Shown here: one piece after another, positions 11,483-22,163 of the stretch | Numbering within the stretch: the first letter of the stretch is position 1 | Layout of the letters: the number at the start of each line of letters is the position of its first letter | Origin: Puccinia triticina | Taxonomy: Eukaryota; Basidiomycota; Pucciniomycetes; Pucciniales; Pucciniaceae | Reading direction: 5' to 3' | DNA length: 64,000 nucleotides | Assembly (NCBI RefSeq): GCF_026914185.1 | Contig: NC_070571.1 | Location: forward strand, 1,984,001-2,048,000 | Program-made: the position numbers and the translations under genes | Notes under the pieces: model-generated | What the model was told of the DNA's origin: nothing | The model's database searches: none | Seen by the model: the letters and a program-made list of their open reading frames with translations, nothing else

Positions 11483-12048
11483 TTACTGCTTCCAAAAACA
11501 TCCTTCAGCCTCAGTGCTAACAATCTTTAAGACCTTCCGAATCTCTTTGGGTTGCTTCCCTTGGATCATGTTGGCAAACGAATTGCAGCTGACATCCCTA
11601 CAATCAAGAAGGGAGGGAGAATCACCATTGGATGCCGACCGGTTATGTTGCAAAAGAAGTGGACTAACAGTAAAGGCTTGATGTCCAAGTAGTTCGCAGC
11701 CAAGATGATCTCAAAAAGTTTGGTATCCCAATTGCTGATTTCAGTAGCTCGTTTCCGAGCGTCATTGGGATCCTTGGTGGAGGGCTAGGGATCCTTTTTA
11801 TGGTGCTCGCACCATTCAATGACTTTCTTCAGCACACTGGCTGAGAAGTTGGGCAGTGAGATCGAGTTGTCGGACTCTCCAGCATCTGTTGTTTTATTTT
11901 TTTGAAGAAAGAGCCTAGTGAGTTGCAGTTGAATCAAGTCAAGCAAAGATAAGAGGAATGAATGAGCAATTGACCTTCAATCATGGTCTTGCTCAGAACA
12001 CTCCTGATCGCAACCTCCTGGTCAATGGTAAACTGCTTGCCATCAGAT
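11483..12048 (-). pseudogene. Captured SKP1 fragment with introns
   Basis: SKP1 is the SCF ubiquitin-ligase adaptor linking cullin to F-box proteins. Minus-strand exons 12048-11975, 11885-11669 and 11597-11483 are separated by normal introns (GTCAAT...ACAG and GTTAGT...GTAG). They read SDGKQFTIDQEVA, SKTMIE, then [36 protein letters not shown] and [19 protein letters not shown], all hallmark SKP1 segments in order. The N-terminal start exon is not convincing, an in-frame TAG follows HHKKDP (family has a sense codon, probably CAG to TAG), and the C-terminal F-box-contact helix differs and ends early. The introns show a genomic source. Confidence 0.85.
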
Positions 12049-12289
12049 CTGGGGAGAAAGAGAAGTCAGACGATCGGACAAGGAACCAATTATTATGAAT
12101 GAGCTTGCCTCTGTGCGACACATTGTTAGATAAAGGCTGTGACTTGTCGTGGGGAGAGTGTGAGGGTGGCAAAGAAGTGAAGAGGGGCTGGCGGTGGTTC
12201 AGGTGGTGATGTGGTTGTGTTTGACTGCATGATTCCGATGGAGTCGGATAAAATTGTCACCCCTGCGGACTGTCGTTCGAAGGGCCTCC

Positions 12290-12700
12290 AAAGGGGAGGG
12301 GATGGCGTTCGAAGGGCCTGCCTCCAAAGGCCCTCCAAAAAATAATTGGAGGGGAGGGCTCCGCCTCCAAACATCCTTCAAAGGGGATGACATTTGACGG
12401 GCCTCCGAAGGCCCTCCGAAAAATAATTGGAGGGGAGGGCTCCGCCTCCGAAGATCCTTCAAAGGGGATGCCATTCGAAGGGCCTCCGAAGGCCCTCCGA
12501 AAAATAATTGGAGGGGAGGGCTCCACCTCCAAACATCCTTTGAAAGGGATGACATTCGACGGGCCTCCGAAGGCCCTCCAAAAAATAATCGGAGGGGAGG
12601 GCTCCGCCTCCGAAGATCCTTCAAAGGGGATGCCATTCGAAGGGCCTCCGAAGGCCCTCCAAATAATATTGGGAGGGGAGGGTCCTTCCTCCGAATGGAC
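12290..12700. repeat. Tandem repeat of about 82 bp, five units
   Basis: The word AATAATTGGAGGGG or a close variant recurs at about 12340, 12423, 12503, 12586 and 12664. Units alternate between two subtypes (TTTGACGGG/TTCGACGGG versus TTCGAAGGG), giving a higher-order period of about 163 bp. Long open frames on both strands here are products of the repeat. Confidence 0.8.
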
Positions 12701-14228
12701 TTCGGAGTAAGAGTGAGATGTCAGATAATAAGGTTTTATCCGGTCCAACCCGGTGGTCGGACGGATATTTCTGTCACCTTCGAATGTCATTCAAAGTTTT
12801 TGCCCCACCTTTGGAAAATCTTTGGATTTTCTTCAAAGATCATCCAAAGGACCGCGACTTTGGAGGTCCTCCAAATGAAAACCCTCACTTCAAAGGTTTT
12901 TTGGAAAAAAACCTTAAAAGTGCGTCCGCCGTGTAGATGCCCCTCTAAATCCTAAATTAAGACAGCTTTCAAAAACTCAACCAGTCCACATTAAGTTAAT
13001 GAACTGTAGGGTTAGGAAAACATTTTCCTTTTTGTCAAAAATTAAGAATTTGGGTTTGTAAATTGAGATCTGGGAGGCTCCCAGACTCGACGGGAAGTCC
13101 TCCAGTCTGGACTAACTAGCTCGGATTACGGTTGGAGTAGGCTAATCCGAGTGGCCGACCGCATCAATGTAGATTGGGAGGTCCAAGGCTGTTGGAGATT
13201 ATGTGATTAGGTGCCTGTATGGTATGTGTTTGGCACCTAAACACATAGAGTTCATGCCCTTGAGCATGATGCATATGCATTTTAGAGGTTAGTCCGAGGA
13301 CTAGTGGGGGCTAGATTTATACCCCACTAGCTCCAAACCAAGCTCCGGGTCAAGCTGATCCCCGGTTGATCCAGCCCGATGCGGTTGCAGGGTCGAACTA
13401 AGTGCCCTAATCCGGGCTAACTTAGCGCCCGGTGCGGATGGTCTGAGGCTGACAGGTTTTTTCAATGAAAATGTGTGATTTTGCGTTTACAACTCTCCTA
13501 CAACTTGGTATCACCTCATCATCCAAATCCCAGTTGGCCATGTCTAGCCCTTGATCTCAGCTGTCTTGTACATGTTTTTTCAAGTAAATTCATCAAGAAC
13601 TGGCCGCTCAGCAGCCATTCTTGTAAGGACATTTTCTGAGCAATGTGACAGACCCGCCGGGCCATTTGCAGGTCAAGTACAGACACTTTCTCACGGTTTC
13701 AGCCTTGCAAGGCCTCGCAAGCCATGCTTTTACAACAATTTTTTTTCAAGGGATGGGGGTAGGTGTTGTGTTAAACACACCAGAATATGTAGAAAGAAAA
13801 CCTGATTCTAATGATGCCAGAGGCTGTGAAGAAATCCGATGGGTATACGGTGATATGGGGGATATAAGGAATTTTTAGATGTTTGGCTGGGCAGCCTCAG
13901 GCCAAATATCGGACATTAGGCACAAGTCCCTCCCGCAAGCGGGAGGGTGCTTGCGCCCCGTGAGCACAGGGAGGGACTTGTGTTAAGTTCAGGTACGTAC
14001 AAGGTTTGGAATCTTGTTTGTTCTGTTTGCTGGGCTTTGACCGTTAAGGTTCTCGCTGATGCTGCTTGCGTAATCAACGGAGCAATATACTTTAGCTGTC
14101 TGTGCCTGGGTTAGGTCTTGGTCTGGGTTGCGAAAGGGCTTACCTTTCTTTGCAACTGGATCTGGGTCTTGGCTTAGCTGGGCTAGCTTTTTTGCTGGTT
14201 GCTGCGGGTCCTCCGCTGTATTCCTACA

Positions 14229-17200
14229 GCCTCGCATGCTTCTAGTCACAAGATTAGAAGTAACCTTGGAGATTTGGATGACACCAATTTGCGCAAGAGA
14301 CCAGCGGATTACTGATCTTCCTAGGACCTTGGTGAGGAAGTCGGCTGTGTTGGCGGTGGTTTTGACGTAGCAGAGCTTGATGAGGTGAAAGTGGATAAGC
14401 TCCCTGACAAAGTGTAGTTGAATATCCATGTGTTTCGTCCGGAATCCGTTCTGGGAGGTTTCACTGTTGGCGAGATCAATAGCTCCTTTCTTGTCAACCA
14501 ATACTTTGATGTTCTCAACTTTTTCCTGCAGCTCTATCTCCTTGATCAGGCTTGCAAACCAAGCTAAATCTCTGCCAAGATCTGATAAGGCCTTGTATTC
14601 AGCCTCCGCGGTAGAGAGCAAGACCGTGGGCTGTTTTGTTGACTTCCAGTTGAGGAGGTGGGACCCGACTGACACTACAAAGCCCGTGGTGGAGCGGCGG
14701 GTGTCCGGGCAGTTGCCCCAGTCGGCGTTGGAGTACGCTTTCAGTTTGGCCGAGTCTAGTCGCTTAAATGTCAGGCCTACGTTACTTGTGCCGGACAGAT
14801 ATCTGAAGAACTGGACTGCAGCTTGGTAATGCTTGATTCCGGGGCTTTCCAGGTGCTGCAAGAGTTGGCTGACAGCAAATGAGATGAGTAATTGCAGAGA
14901 AGCTGCTTTCCCAGTTGGAGCGTAGGTGATGTTGAAGTGCTGGCCGTGGATTTGTCTGAAGCCCTGCGCACAAATGCGCGCCTTGAACTCGATCACCTCG
15001 TTCTGTGCGCCCAGTTTTTGATGATATGCCCATATTGACGGTATGGGCTCATCTGAAGCCAGCCGCTGCCGCACAGTCCAAACATGGTGCTTGATCATGT
15101 TGGCAATCTCCTTTTGCTCTGCTTGCGTCCAGCTGTTGCGGTCCCTTCCGCTCATCGCTTGCCGATGGGTCTTTGGGTCAATCTCGATCTCAATGAGAAA
15201 GGCTTGCCTCTGCCTCTTGCCCGTCACTATGTTGCTTGGGTTTATTCCACTGGAGATCTCCTTTGGTGGTGGCGCTGTTGTCCAGGCGTATCCGGGCCAA
15301 GTTTTTGATTCCGAGGAGGCTTGATCTTCCCCTATGATTGCTGCTGCGGCAGGTGCGGGAGAGCTAGAAGCGCAAAGCTCTTGAGTGATTCTTGATATGT
15401 CTCTCTCTTCCTCTTCGAAGTCCTCCTCAGCCGGGGGTAGGTCAAGCTCTCCTGGTAGCGATATCTCCTCGCTAAACGGCAAAGGATTGTTGGATTTGAA
15501 TGTGGGCATGCTGTCCATGGTCACAGATGTGTGGCTCTTGTTGAGGGCTGGGCAAACAGGAAACTGGGCCTTGTCAAAGTGCATGTGCTTTGCGGTGATG
15601 ATCGCTTTGTCCTTGAACCAATAAATCCTGTAGGACAAGTAATTGTTCTTGTATCCCAGAAGCGCTCCTTCCCAAGAGATTGAGGCGAACTTGGTTTTGC
15701 GCTTAGGCTTTGGTTTGACAACCCAGGCGCAGCAGCTGAACAGCCGGAGGAAGTTGACGTTTGGCTTCATTTTGAACATCAGCTCTAGCGGACTCGTCTT
15801 TCCTTTTGCGAGCGATGGGAGACAATTTTTTGTCGCCGTGGCTGTCTGGACCGCTTCAGCCCACCATTTGGGGGCCAGGTTTGCTTGCATTAGAAGGCAT
15901 CTGGTCATATCAATGATAGTCCGGTTCGCCCGCTCGGCCATCCCATTGTTTTGCGGTGTGTACGGCGGAGCCATGTTGTGCTGGATCCCTTTGCTCTTGA
16001 GGTGATCGCTTAGTGACCCATTAACAAACTCGCCTCCGCCATCAGAAATGAGCTTCTTCATTGGGCGTCCAGTCTGCTTTTTGAAGAACGTCTGCAAGTC
16101 AATTATGGCCTTGCTAGCAAGGCTGAAACGCTGCGCTGCGCTACAAAAAAGCGATCTTTTAGCGCAGCGCAGCGGGGAACCGCTGCGCGGTCAGCCCAAA
16201 AAGCGGTAGCGCAGCGCCAGTCCCGCTGCGCTACCGCTGAAAATAGCGGGGGCCCGCTTTTTCCCCAACTCAAAAAGCGGTAGCGCAGCGGACGGGGCCG
16301 CTCCTTTCAGCGCCGCGCAGCGGCCACCAAAACAGCTGCGCTTTTTTGGCTGGCAGTGGGGGAGCGCTACGCGGCCAGGTCAAAAAGCGGTAGCGCAGCG
16401 ATGGTTCCGCTGCGCTACCGCTGAAAGTAGCGGGTCCCCGCTTCTTGCCAGACCCAAAAAGCGGTAGCGCAGCAGGCGGGGCCGCTACTTTCAGCGCAGC
16501 GCAGCGGCCACCAAATCCGCTGCGCTTCACGCTGCGCTGCGCTTTTTGAAGCGCAGCGGTTTCACCCTTGTTGCTAGCTTGGCTTTTCTCCTTGAGGATC
16601 ACTGTGTGGATGTAACCAGTAAATTGGTCGACCAGAGTTAGGAAATATCAAGCTCCGCCGTTTGTTGGCGGTGAAATAGGCCCGACCAGATCGCCATGGA
16701 CTACACTTAGTGGTGCGTTGGCGCCCTTGAAGGTTCCGTTGCATGGCAGCCTAGTGAGCTTGCCTTGCATGCAGGCTGCGCATGAGTGAGTCTTCACCAT
16801 GCTGATATGGTCTGGGACCGCCTGGGAGATTCTTCCTGAGCTAGCGTGGCCCAACCTATTGTGCCACTTTTGAAACTCCGAGATGGGTGGCGACACCATG
16901 GTGTTCAAGATGACTTCTTTGCTGACGACCGGTGTGGCCCCCACAATTTCAAGCAAGTTGTTGCCAACATCGACTTGGAACGGCTCCAAATTGTCCATCT
17001 TCACCTCAAAAATACTGTTTTTCTCGCTGATTGTGGCTTGACGGTTCAGGAGCTGGATCATGGAAACCAGATTTTGGGTGAGGTTTGGCACTTAGAGCGC
17101 CTCTGTGAGTGTCAACTTTGCTCCTGAGGGTAGCTGTAGATGTGCAGTTCCTTGTGCGACTGCAATGAGCTCCGATTTTCCGCTGCCAGTGACAATGCTG

Positions 17201-17391
17201 ATGTGCGCTGGGGTTGTGGCCAAGAAGTAGCGAAGCAAGTTCAACATATGGCTACTTGCTCCCAAGTCTAGAATGGTCAAGAGCTGGTTTTCCGAGGTCA
17301 TCGTGTTATAGGTGAACGACGGCTTGACGATGGCGGTGTGATGAGCCTCCTCCTTGTATTCTTTGGCCGTGGTGTGGTAGGACTTGCACAT
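14229..17391 (-). pseudogene. Copia pol remnant: protease, integrase, RNase H
   Basis: On the minus strand the protease has DLGASSHM in place of the usual D(S/T)GA (17270 region). The gag-pre-integrase finger is HNRLGHAS...CAACMQGK (16770-16870). The integrase core resumes after the foldback insertion with LISDGGGEF and TPQNNGMAERANRT. A long linker follows, then only the first part of RT (TYAPTGKAASLQLLISFAVSQ) fused directly to its far end (LLQHLESPGIKHYQAA), so the YVDD catalytic block is deleted. RNase H (ADWGNCPDTRRST, LSTAEAEYKALS, TKHMDIQLHFVRE) is well preserved. A stop lies between protease and finger (TEAL-stop-VPNL, near 17092). Confidence 0.85.
16119..16570. mobile_element. GC-rich foldback element in the Copia integrase
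   Basis: 452 bp made almost wholly of GCGCTGCGCTA/TAGCGCAGCGC-type words in opposing orientation, flanked by TTGCTAGC (16111-16118 and 16571-16578), an 8-bp duplication. Ends are AAGGCTGAAAC and, inverted, CAAGGGTGAAAC. It interrupts the integrase reading frame; on removal the frame is continuous (SQAS...KAIIDL). The open frame at 16270-16602 is a by-product. Confidence 0.8.
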
Positions 17392-17577
17392 TTTCTTGTG
17401 CGGTTGGTTCTGCTCTTTGAGGGGCCTGTCTTTTGGACGTGAGTTGGGGTTGATTGTCCAGCAATCAGCTTCTACATGGGTGGTGGCTAAAGGGTTGTGT
17501 TTCCCGTTGCTGCATCTAATCCCAGACGGTGTGCCTGGTTTTCCTTGCCTGTAGCTTGCGCCGGTAGCCAGTGCGGT

Positions 17578-19212
17578 TTACAATGACTGTTCCGAGTCCT
17601 CTACAAACTTGCGCTTAGTGGCGGTCTTGTGGCGGCCGATATCCCGTAGTTTAGCAATGATCTCTTTTGGTTTGGCAAGGGCTTTTAGGTCTGCAAAAAG
17701 CGCCTGCATGAGCATTGGACAATGCTTGGTGATTTTTCCTACAATGCCCCATCCAACTAGCTTGTCCGGGACTTTGAGGCCAAGGGAGCTGAATTCTGCC
17801 AGGCTCTCTTCCATCTCCGCAATGTAGGTATTCATATCCTTGTTGTACTGGATATTGATCCATTTCACCAGGGGAGATATGTTCCCACTCCCCAGGGAGT
17901 GCCAGAGCTGAATTTTATGTGAGTTTTGGTAGGATGTGAGCCTGATGTGGATTAGTAACTCATCCCCAAAATAGTAAATTGGATGGAGAAGTTAGTGAAA
18001 AGTCAGTCACAATTGATTTGGAAGTCAACACAATGTTGTGTAGAATTCTTTTGTTTTCTATGTACAACTGTAGGAAGAAATATGATGAAATGATATTTCA
18101 CCAAAGTCCAACTCATCAATTGCTCCTGTCTACTGATTTTTAAGTATAGCAAAGCAAAATTCCCATTCTCAAAAGTAATTCTTCCAAAAAAATGGGTTTC
18201 TTGTAATTCACATTATATGCCCTGATGTACAAAATTAAACTAAAAGTCAACTTGGTATTATTGGCTTTAGATTTTTGGAATGTGGTAATGTTGCAGTCAT
18301 TGAAATTGAAACCCATTTTCTTGGAAATGTGGGAATTAATTTGAATTTGGCTGATAAAAATGACAACAAACTGTTTTAATAGGGTGAAAGTCTGAGTTAA
18401 GTCAAGGTTGGATTGCGGTGCCAATTCACTTTGGCCATATATCCTGTCCTCCTCACGAAAATGATCTAGTGAATTTTGTATTTTTTTGCTTTTCAAAATT
18501 CTCATGTGCACATGCAAGTTAACCTTTTTTCACTTTGCTAATAGTCACCCTGATGTACGCGCGTACATTGAGGTGGAAATATCACAGGATGGGCCTTTCA
18601 CAGCCACATGAAAAGTAACAAATTTGTTTTGAGACACCAATTGTCCCCCTGATGTACGCGAGTACATGAGGGGGAAAAAATCACAGGCTGGGCCTTTCAC
18701 ATCTCCATGGAAAGGACACACTGGTCATGGAGCCAAGAAAGGACTATATTCTGGATGAGTTCTGGATGAATTATAGATGAGTTCTGGATGATTTTTTGGC
18801 AAGTTATGGTTTATTTCAGGATGATTTCCAACTGATTTCCACGCTGACTTCCAGTCTTGTTCATACCTATTCACTATTGCTTTACCAAAGGCCTCCAGCA
18901 CAGTTATGGAAAAAAATTACGGTAAGGCACTCCCTGGGGAGTGGGAACATATCTCCCCTGGTGTTTATTCCACACTTGGAATACCAACAGGAGGGAGTCG
19001 GACTCGGAGGCGTAGATGGTCTTAATGTCTGACCAGATTGCAAACGGGTCCTGCTTGTTTTTGTTGTTTATCACACTTGTGAAGATGGCGTTGGAGATAG
19101 CCTCGCTTAGAATGCTACAGGTACGTAGCGCTTGTTGGAGTTCTTCTTTGTTGGGTTCCTTGGGGAGAGGTTCCTCAATGTATGTCTCAAGCCATCTTGG
19201 ACGTAGGTGCAT
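17578..19212 (-). pseudogene. Copia gag, split by a CACTA-like insertion
   Basis: The N-terminal part (19212-18967) begins MHLRPRWLETYIEE and runs to FQVWNK. It continues at 17865 with KWINIQYNKDMNTYIAEMEES. A nucleocapsid-type knuckle (CSNGKHN...HVEADCW) follows between 17520 and 17470 on the way to the protease. The two halves join in frame once 17866-18963 and one TTT are removed. Confidence 0.8.
17866..18963. mobile_element. CACTA-like element with perfect 38-bp TIRs
   Basis: Residues 17866-17903 are the exact reverse complement of 18926-18963, starting CACCAGGGGAGATATG. It is flanked by TTT on both sides, a possible 3-bp duplication. The CAC start and 3-bp duplication suggest the EnSpm/CACTA group, although the canonical start is CACTA. 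It holds no transposase. Near 18549 and 18645 a unit with TGATGTACGCG and TCACAGG is repeated. Confidence 0.65.
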
Positions 19213-19240
19213 TTTAATTTTTCTCTCCCACAGCGGGAAG

Positions 19241-19679
19241 TGGTTTGTCTAAGTCAGCTTGCTGTCTTTTTCTTTTCTATCTGTTTGATAGAAATATCCA
19301 CTGGGCTTACACGTAGCTGTTGCTTCCGTGATCCTATCGAGCAAGTCTGGGTTGAGCTTGGATCCGAGACATTCTGCAAGTGATCTTTAACAAAAAAAGG
19401 TTCAGTCAGTCTCAGGGTGAGATCTGCTTTCGCCTGAGCTTGGGTACGTACAAGGTTTGGAATCTTGTTTGTTCTGTTTGCTGGGCTTTGACCGTTGAGG
19501 TTCTTGCTGATGCTGCTTGCGTAATCAACGGAGCAATATACTTTAGCTGTCTGTGCCTGGGTTAGGTCTTGGTCTTGGTTGCAAAAGGGCTTACCTTTCT
19601 TTGCAACTGGGTCTGGGTCTTGGCTTAGCCAGGCTAGCTTTTTTGCTGGTTGCTGCGGGTCCTCCGCTGTATTCCTAAA
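19241..19679 (-). repeat. 5' LTR of the Copia element
   Basis: Uninterrupted 439-bp partner of the left LTR. It provides the empty site for the insertion at 10751-13992. Its last dinucleotide is AA where the partner has CA. Confidence 0.85.
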
Positions 19680-19754
19680 ATTGGGACCGGCCAAGACTAC
19701 CATGTCAACAACTACCAAGCACGAAACCATCAAGAGGATAGCGCGTGCAAGCAT
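19680..19754 (-). pseudogene. Small secreted cysteine-rich protein, copy 1: signal-peptide exon
   Basis: The ATG at 19754 opens MLARAILLMVSCLVVVDMVV followed by LAGPN, a hydrophobic signal peptide matching the paralogues that begin MLARAFLSLVSC (39830) and MLARVSFLLVLC (42412). The exon is cut after 25 codons by the Copia LTR; its last codons and the second exon are at 8028-7702. Confidence 0.8.
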
Positions 19755-20020
19755 TGTGGTACCTATTTAATAGGTATAAACCAACATAAGTTCTCACGTG
19801 ACTGGAGCATAAGATAAGCACAAAAATTTGATCACCTTGGACTTAATCTGGGTAAGCTTAGCAGGACTATCTAGGTATATTTCTTTGTGGAGTGAAGAAT
19901 GATGTGGTGCACAGCTTCTTGGTAAACAGTGTATGAGATGGGTTGAGTGGGAAGAAAGAAGCAGCTGATCTGGAAGGCTTTTTATATAGACGCCTTCCTC
20001 ACCAACCTTCTCCGTCCACA
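19755..20020 (-). promoter_or_regulatory. Promoter and 5' UTR of secreted-protein copy 1
   Basis: About 230 bp upstream of the ATG the minus strand has TCTATATAAAAAGCC (19975-19990). The two paralogues have CTATAAAAGCC and CTATTTAAAGCC at the matching distance, and the sequence between TATA box and ATG is conserved among all three. Confidence 0.65.
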
Positions 20021-20343
20021 GTGTTGAAAACACTGGGTCGCTATGCTATTTCAACGCTACGTGTTAGCGTAGCGGCAAAAAGCGCCCATCTATTTTGCAT
20101 AGCGTTAGCGCGCTGTTAGCGCCGCTACGCTGCGCTAATTTTCAGCGGCGCTAACAGCGCGCCAATTCTTTGTTAGCGTTAGCGCGCCGCTACAGTCGCT
20201 ACGCTACGCTGCGCTGCGCTACAGCGCTTTTAGCGGAAAAAGCCCTTTTTTCCCGCTAAAGGCGCTGTAGCGCAGCGTAGCGCGCGCTCTTTTGCGCCCT
20301 GCATGTGTAGTGTTAGCGCAATTGCGCGCATCTGCGCTAACGC

Positions 20344-21662
20344 TGTGAGAACTCCTTTGGGACGGGTGGCAGTTCTGCGAGGGGGAAATACCAGTTATAA
20401 TATTTCAAAGATGTAAGAAGCTATTACAACTGTTACGGGTGGTTTGAAAGACCTGCCCCTCTATGATACTACACAAGAGCTATCACAACAAATTTATTTA
20501 TTGTTGTGGCAAAACTAATGATAGAGAAAACTATGTGCAGCAGTCTCTTATCAGACCTAGATCAAACTTGAATTCAGCGGAAAGTGGATTTTGTATGGGA
20601 AATGGAGTTAGAGTGGTTTTACAGCAGCCTTGAGTCAGATAATGGAAATGAGTCTTTAACGTAAGATATGTTTTATATGGTTTTATATGTTTGTGATATG
20701 AAAGGTGGAGATAAACTGATACAAAACTTGTGAGAGAACTGATGTTATATGTGAACTATTCAAAGTGTCTTTGCCCTCTTCCTTAACCTTCAGTTAAGAG
20801 CACAATGGGTTAAGATCACTCTGACTTGTTAAGAGCACAAGTGGGTGATGCTTGCTACTTGACTACTTAGAACTACTCTGAGGCATGAAAGATGTTGATG
20901 GGCAACTTGATTGAGATCACACTACTGGATTTTATGTGGATGTGACTAGTAACTCTGAGTGAGATGTGTGTTCTGGTTAGGATTGCCTGAGTGGCATGCC
21001 GAAAAACTGAGGAGGGAAAATCTCCTCCTTTTATAGTAAAATGTGAGGGATTTTTGCTGGTGGGGATCCTTGTGAGGGATTTTTGCTGGTGTGACCACCA
21101 CACAGGTGTCCATGTGGTGATGGTATCCACGTGGTTGTGGTGGTGGTGTCCATATGGTACCCACGTGGTTGTGGTGTCCATGTGGTGTCCACGTGGTGGT
21201 GTCCATGGCGCCTACACAATTATGGAGGTGTCCACAGGTGGAGCCATGCTGTGGTACGTGGGTGGAGACAAACAACAACCCTGGAGGTGTCCACAGTTGG
21301 AACCATGCTGTGGTGCGTGGGTGGAGCCAAACAACAATCATTGAGTTGTCCACAGGTGGAACCATGCCATGGGAAGAGCCAAACCACGCCACTACATACA
21401 CTACAAATATGTCCTTGAGTCTAATTCTATAATATGTACTATCAAAATACCTCTACAGTATGTAATTATGCTTATGAACACAGTATAATACTAGTAACTT
21501 TTGACTGAGTGCAGCTAGCCTAGTGGTTCCAGTGAGTGACTAGGGGTTATATGACCTGTAGAATCCAATTATGCAATAATACATCTAGAAATATGTCTCC
21601 TTCTCAATAGTAAACTGTGACTTTATGTGATTTGATACTTGAAACACATTTGGCACACCACA
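20344..21662 (-). repeat. 3' LTR of the Ty3 element
   Basis: 1319 bp, offset exactly 11347 bp from its partner. It holds a run of GGTGTCCA/CATGTGG-type short repeats at 21100-21380 that makes His/Thr-rich spurious frames. Confidence 0.92.
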
Positions 21663-21671
21663 TCCTCCCCC
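21663..21671 (-). other. Polypurine tract of the Ty3 element
   Basis: GGGGGAGGA on the minus strand directly before the 3' LTR, the expected place for plus-strand priming. Confidence 0.6.
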
Positions 21672-22163
21672 AACTTAATGCTGTCCGCAGCATCCCTGTG
21701 TTTCAAGTATCAAGAACATGAAAAAATCTCAACAAAAAAAACAGGAAGTACTAAAATCTATCATCACCTTCAAAGTTCCTAAGCATACTATGACCCATTT
21801 ATCTCTGCCTTTATTGTTAGAATGAAACCATGCAACCCATTCCTAACTAGTAGCTAAATCCAACAACCTCAAAACAACTTGTAAATTTGCAGATACAACT
21901 AATTTAATAGCTATCCCCATTCTAACCAATACCTCTAATCTAAACTCTAAAGTAAACCATCTGGAAATTTGCTACTAGTTCTTGAATCCTGCATAATCTC
22001 TCTTCCATAATAAAGAAATCGATTCCTTTCCCATAGTGAAGGCCTTAGTTCCTCGCCATGATGCAGCTGGTACCTTCCACCTTCTGCCTTTATTTCCTCT
22101 TTTCATGCCACCTGTACAGTTGTATATGTATACACGAATCCATCACATAATCTATGTAACATT

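Larger units (their letters stand above)
10885..12935. mobile_element. Pack-type TIR element B carrying an SKP1 fragment
   Basis: It begins TACACGGCGGACGCA at 10885 and ends with the perfect reverse complement at 12935. The arms are dense in CCAAAG, CTTCGG and TTCGAA words. The centre carries SKP1 exons on the minus strand and the right half carries a tandem repeat (12290-12700). Sister of element A, with the internal bases after the TIR (CTT versus AAA) in swapped orientation. No target duplication recognised. Confidence 0.7.
10751..13992. mobile_element. 3.2-kb TIR element of the CGAGCTTAAC family in the Copia LTR
   Basis: Flanked by GTACGTAC (10743-10750 and 13993-14000), a single copy of which is present at the matching point of the other LTR (19444-19451 region), so the 8-bp target duplication is verified by an empty site. 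Ends are CGAGCTTAAC and, inverted, CTGAACTTAAC. Inverted similarity continues for about 100 bp (GGCCAAATATNGGACATTAG on both sides). The right arm is itself split near 13446-13888. Inside lies element B with an SKP1 fragment. No transposase is encoded. An 8-bp duplication fits the hAT or KDZ groups. Confidence 0.8.
10540..14228 (-). repeat. 3' LTR of the Copia element, interrupted
   Basis: Homologous to 19241-19679 along its full 439 bp once the insertion 10751-13992 and one copy of its 8-bp duplication are removed. The purine-rich end of pol (minus strand) abuts its TGTAGGAATACAG start. Confidence 0.85.
8029..19679. mobile_element. Nested transposon complex inside exon 1 of secreted-protein copy 1
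   Basis: The interval is bracketed by ATTGG direct repeats (8024-8028 and 19680-19684). Removing it restores an exon 1 that aligns codon for codon with the two paralogues at 39.8 and 42.4 kb. It contains a Copia element (10540-19679), a gene-capturing TIR element (8078-10217) and the insertions nested in them. The right edge is the Copia LTR end. The left Copia LTR begins only at 10540, so 8029-8077 and 10218-10539 (371 bp together) are unexplained filler between target duplication and LTR. Confidence 0.75.
10540..19679 (-). mobile_element. Ty1/Copia LTR retrotransposon, interrupted and defective
   Basis: Two LTRs of 439 bp each, TG...CA type: the left (3') copy is 10540-10750 plus 14001-14228, the right (5') copy is 19241-19679. 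The coding order on the minus strand is gag, protease, integrase, RT remnant, RNase H, which is Copia order. Three insertions break it: a 3242-bp element in the left LTR, a 452-bp foldback in integrase and a 1098-bp CACTA-like element in gag. The terminal CA of the right LTR reads AA. The core of reverse transcriptase is deleted. The element cannot move on its own. Confidence 0.88.

Noticed and set aside
12290..12700. CRISPR-like spaced repeats
   Set aside because: Units of about 82 bp are contiguous variants without unique spacers; this is a eukaryotic tandem repeat inside a transposon.
16270..16602. 110-codon frame in GC-rich DNA
   Set aside because: It runs across the edge of the foldback element into the Copia integrase; compositional.
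20873..21432. His/Thr-rich frames on both strands, present again at 32220-32779
   Set aside because: They lie in the LTRs and come from a GTGG/CCAC-rich simple repeat; identical in both LTRs because the LTRs are identical.
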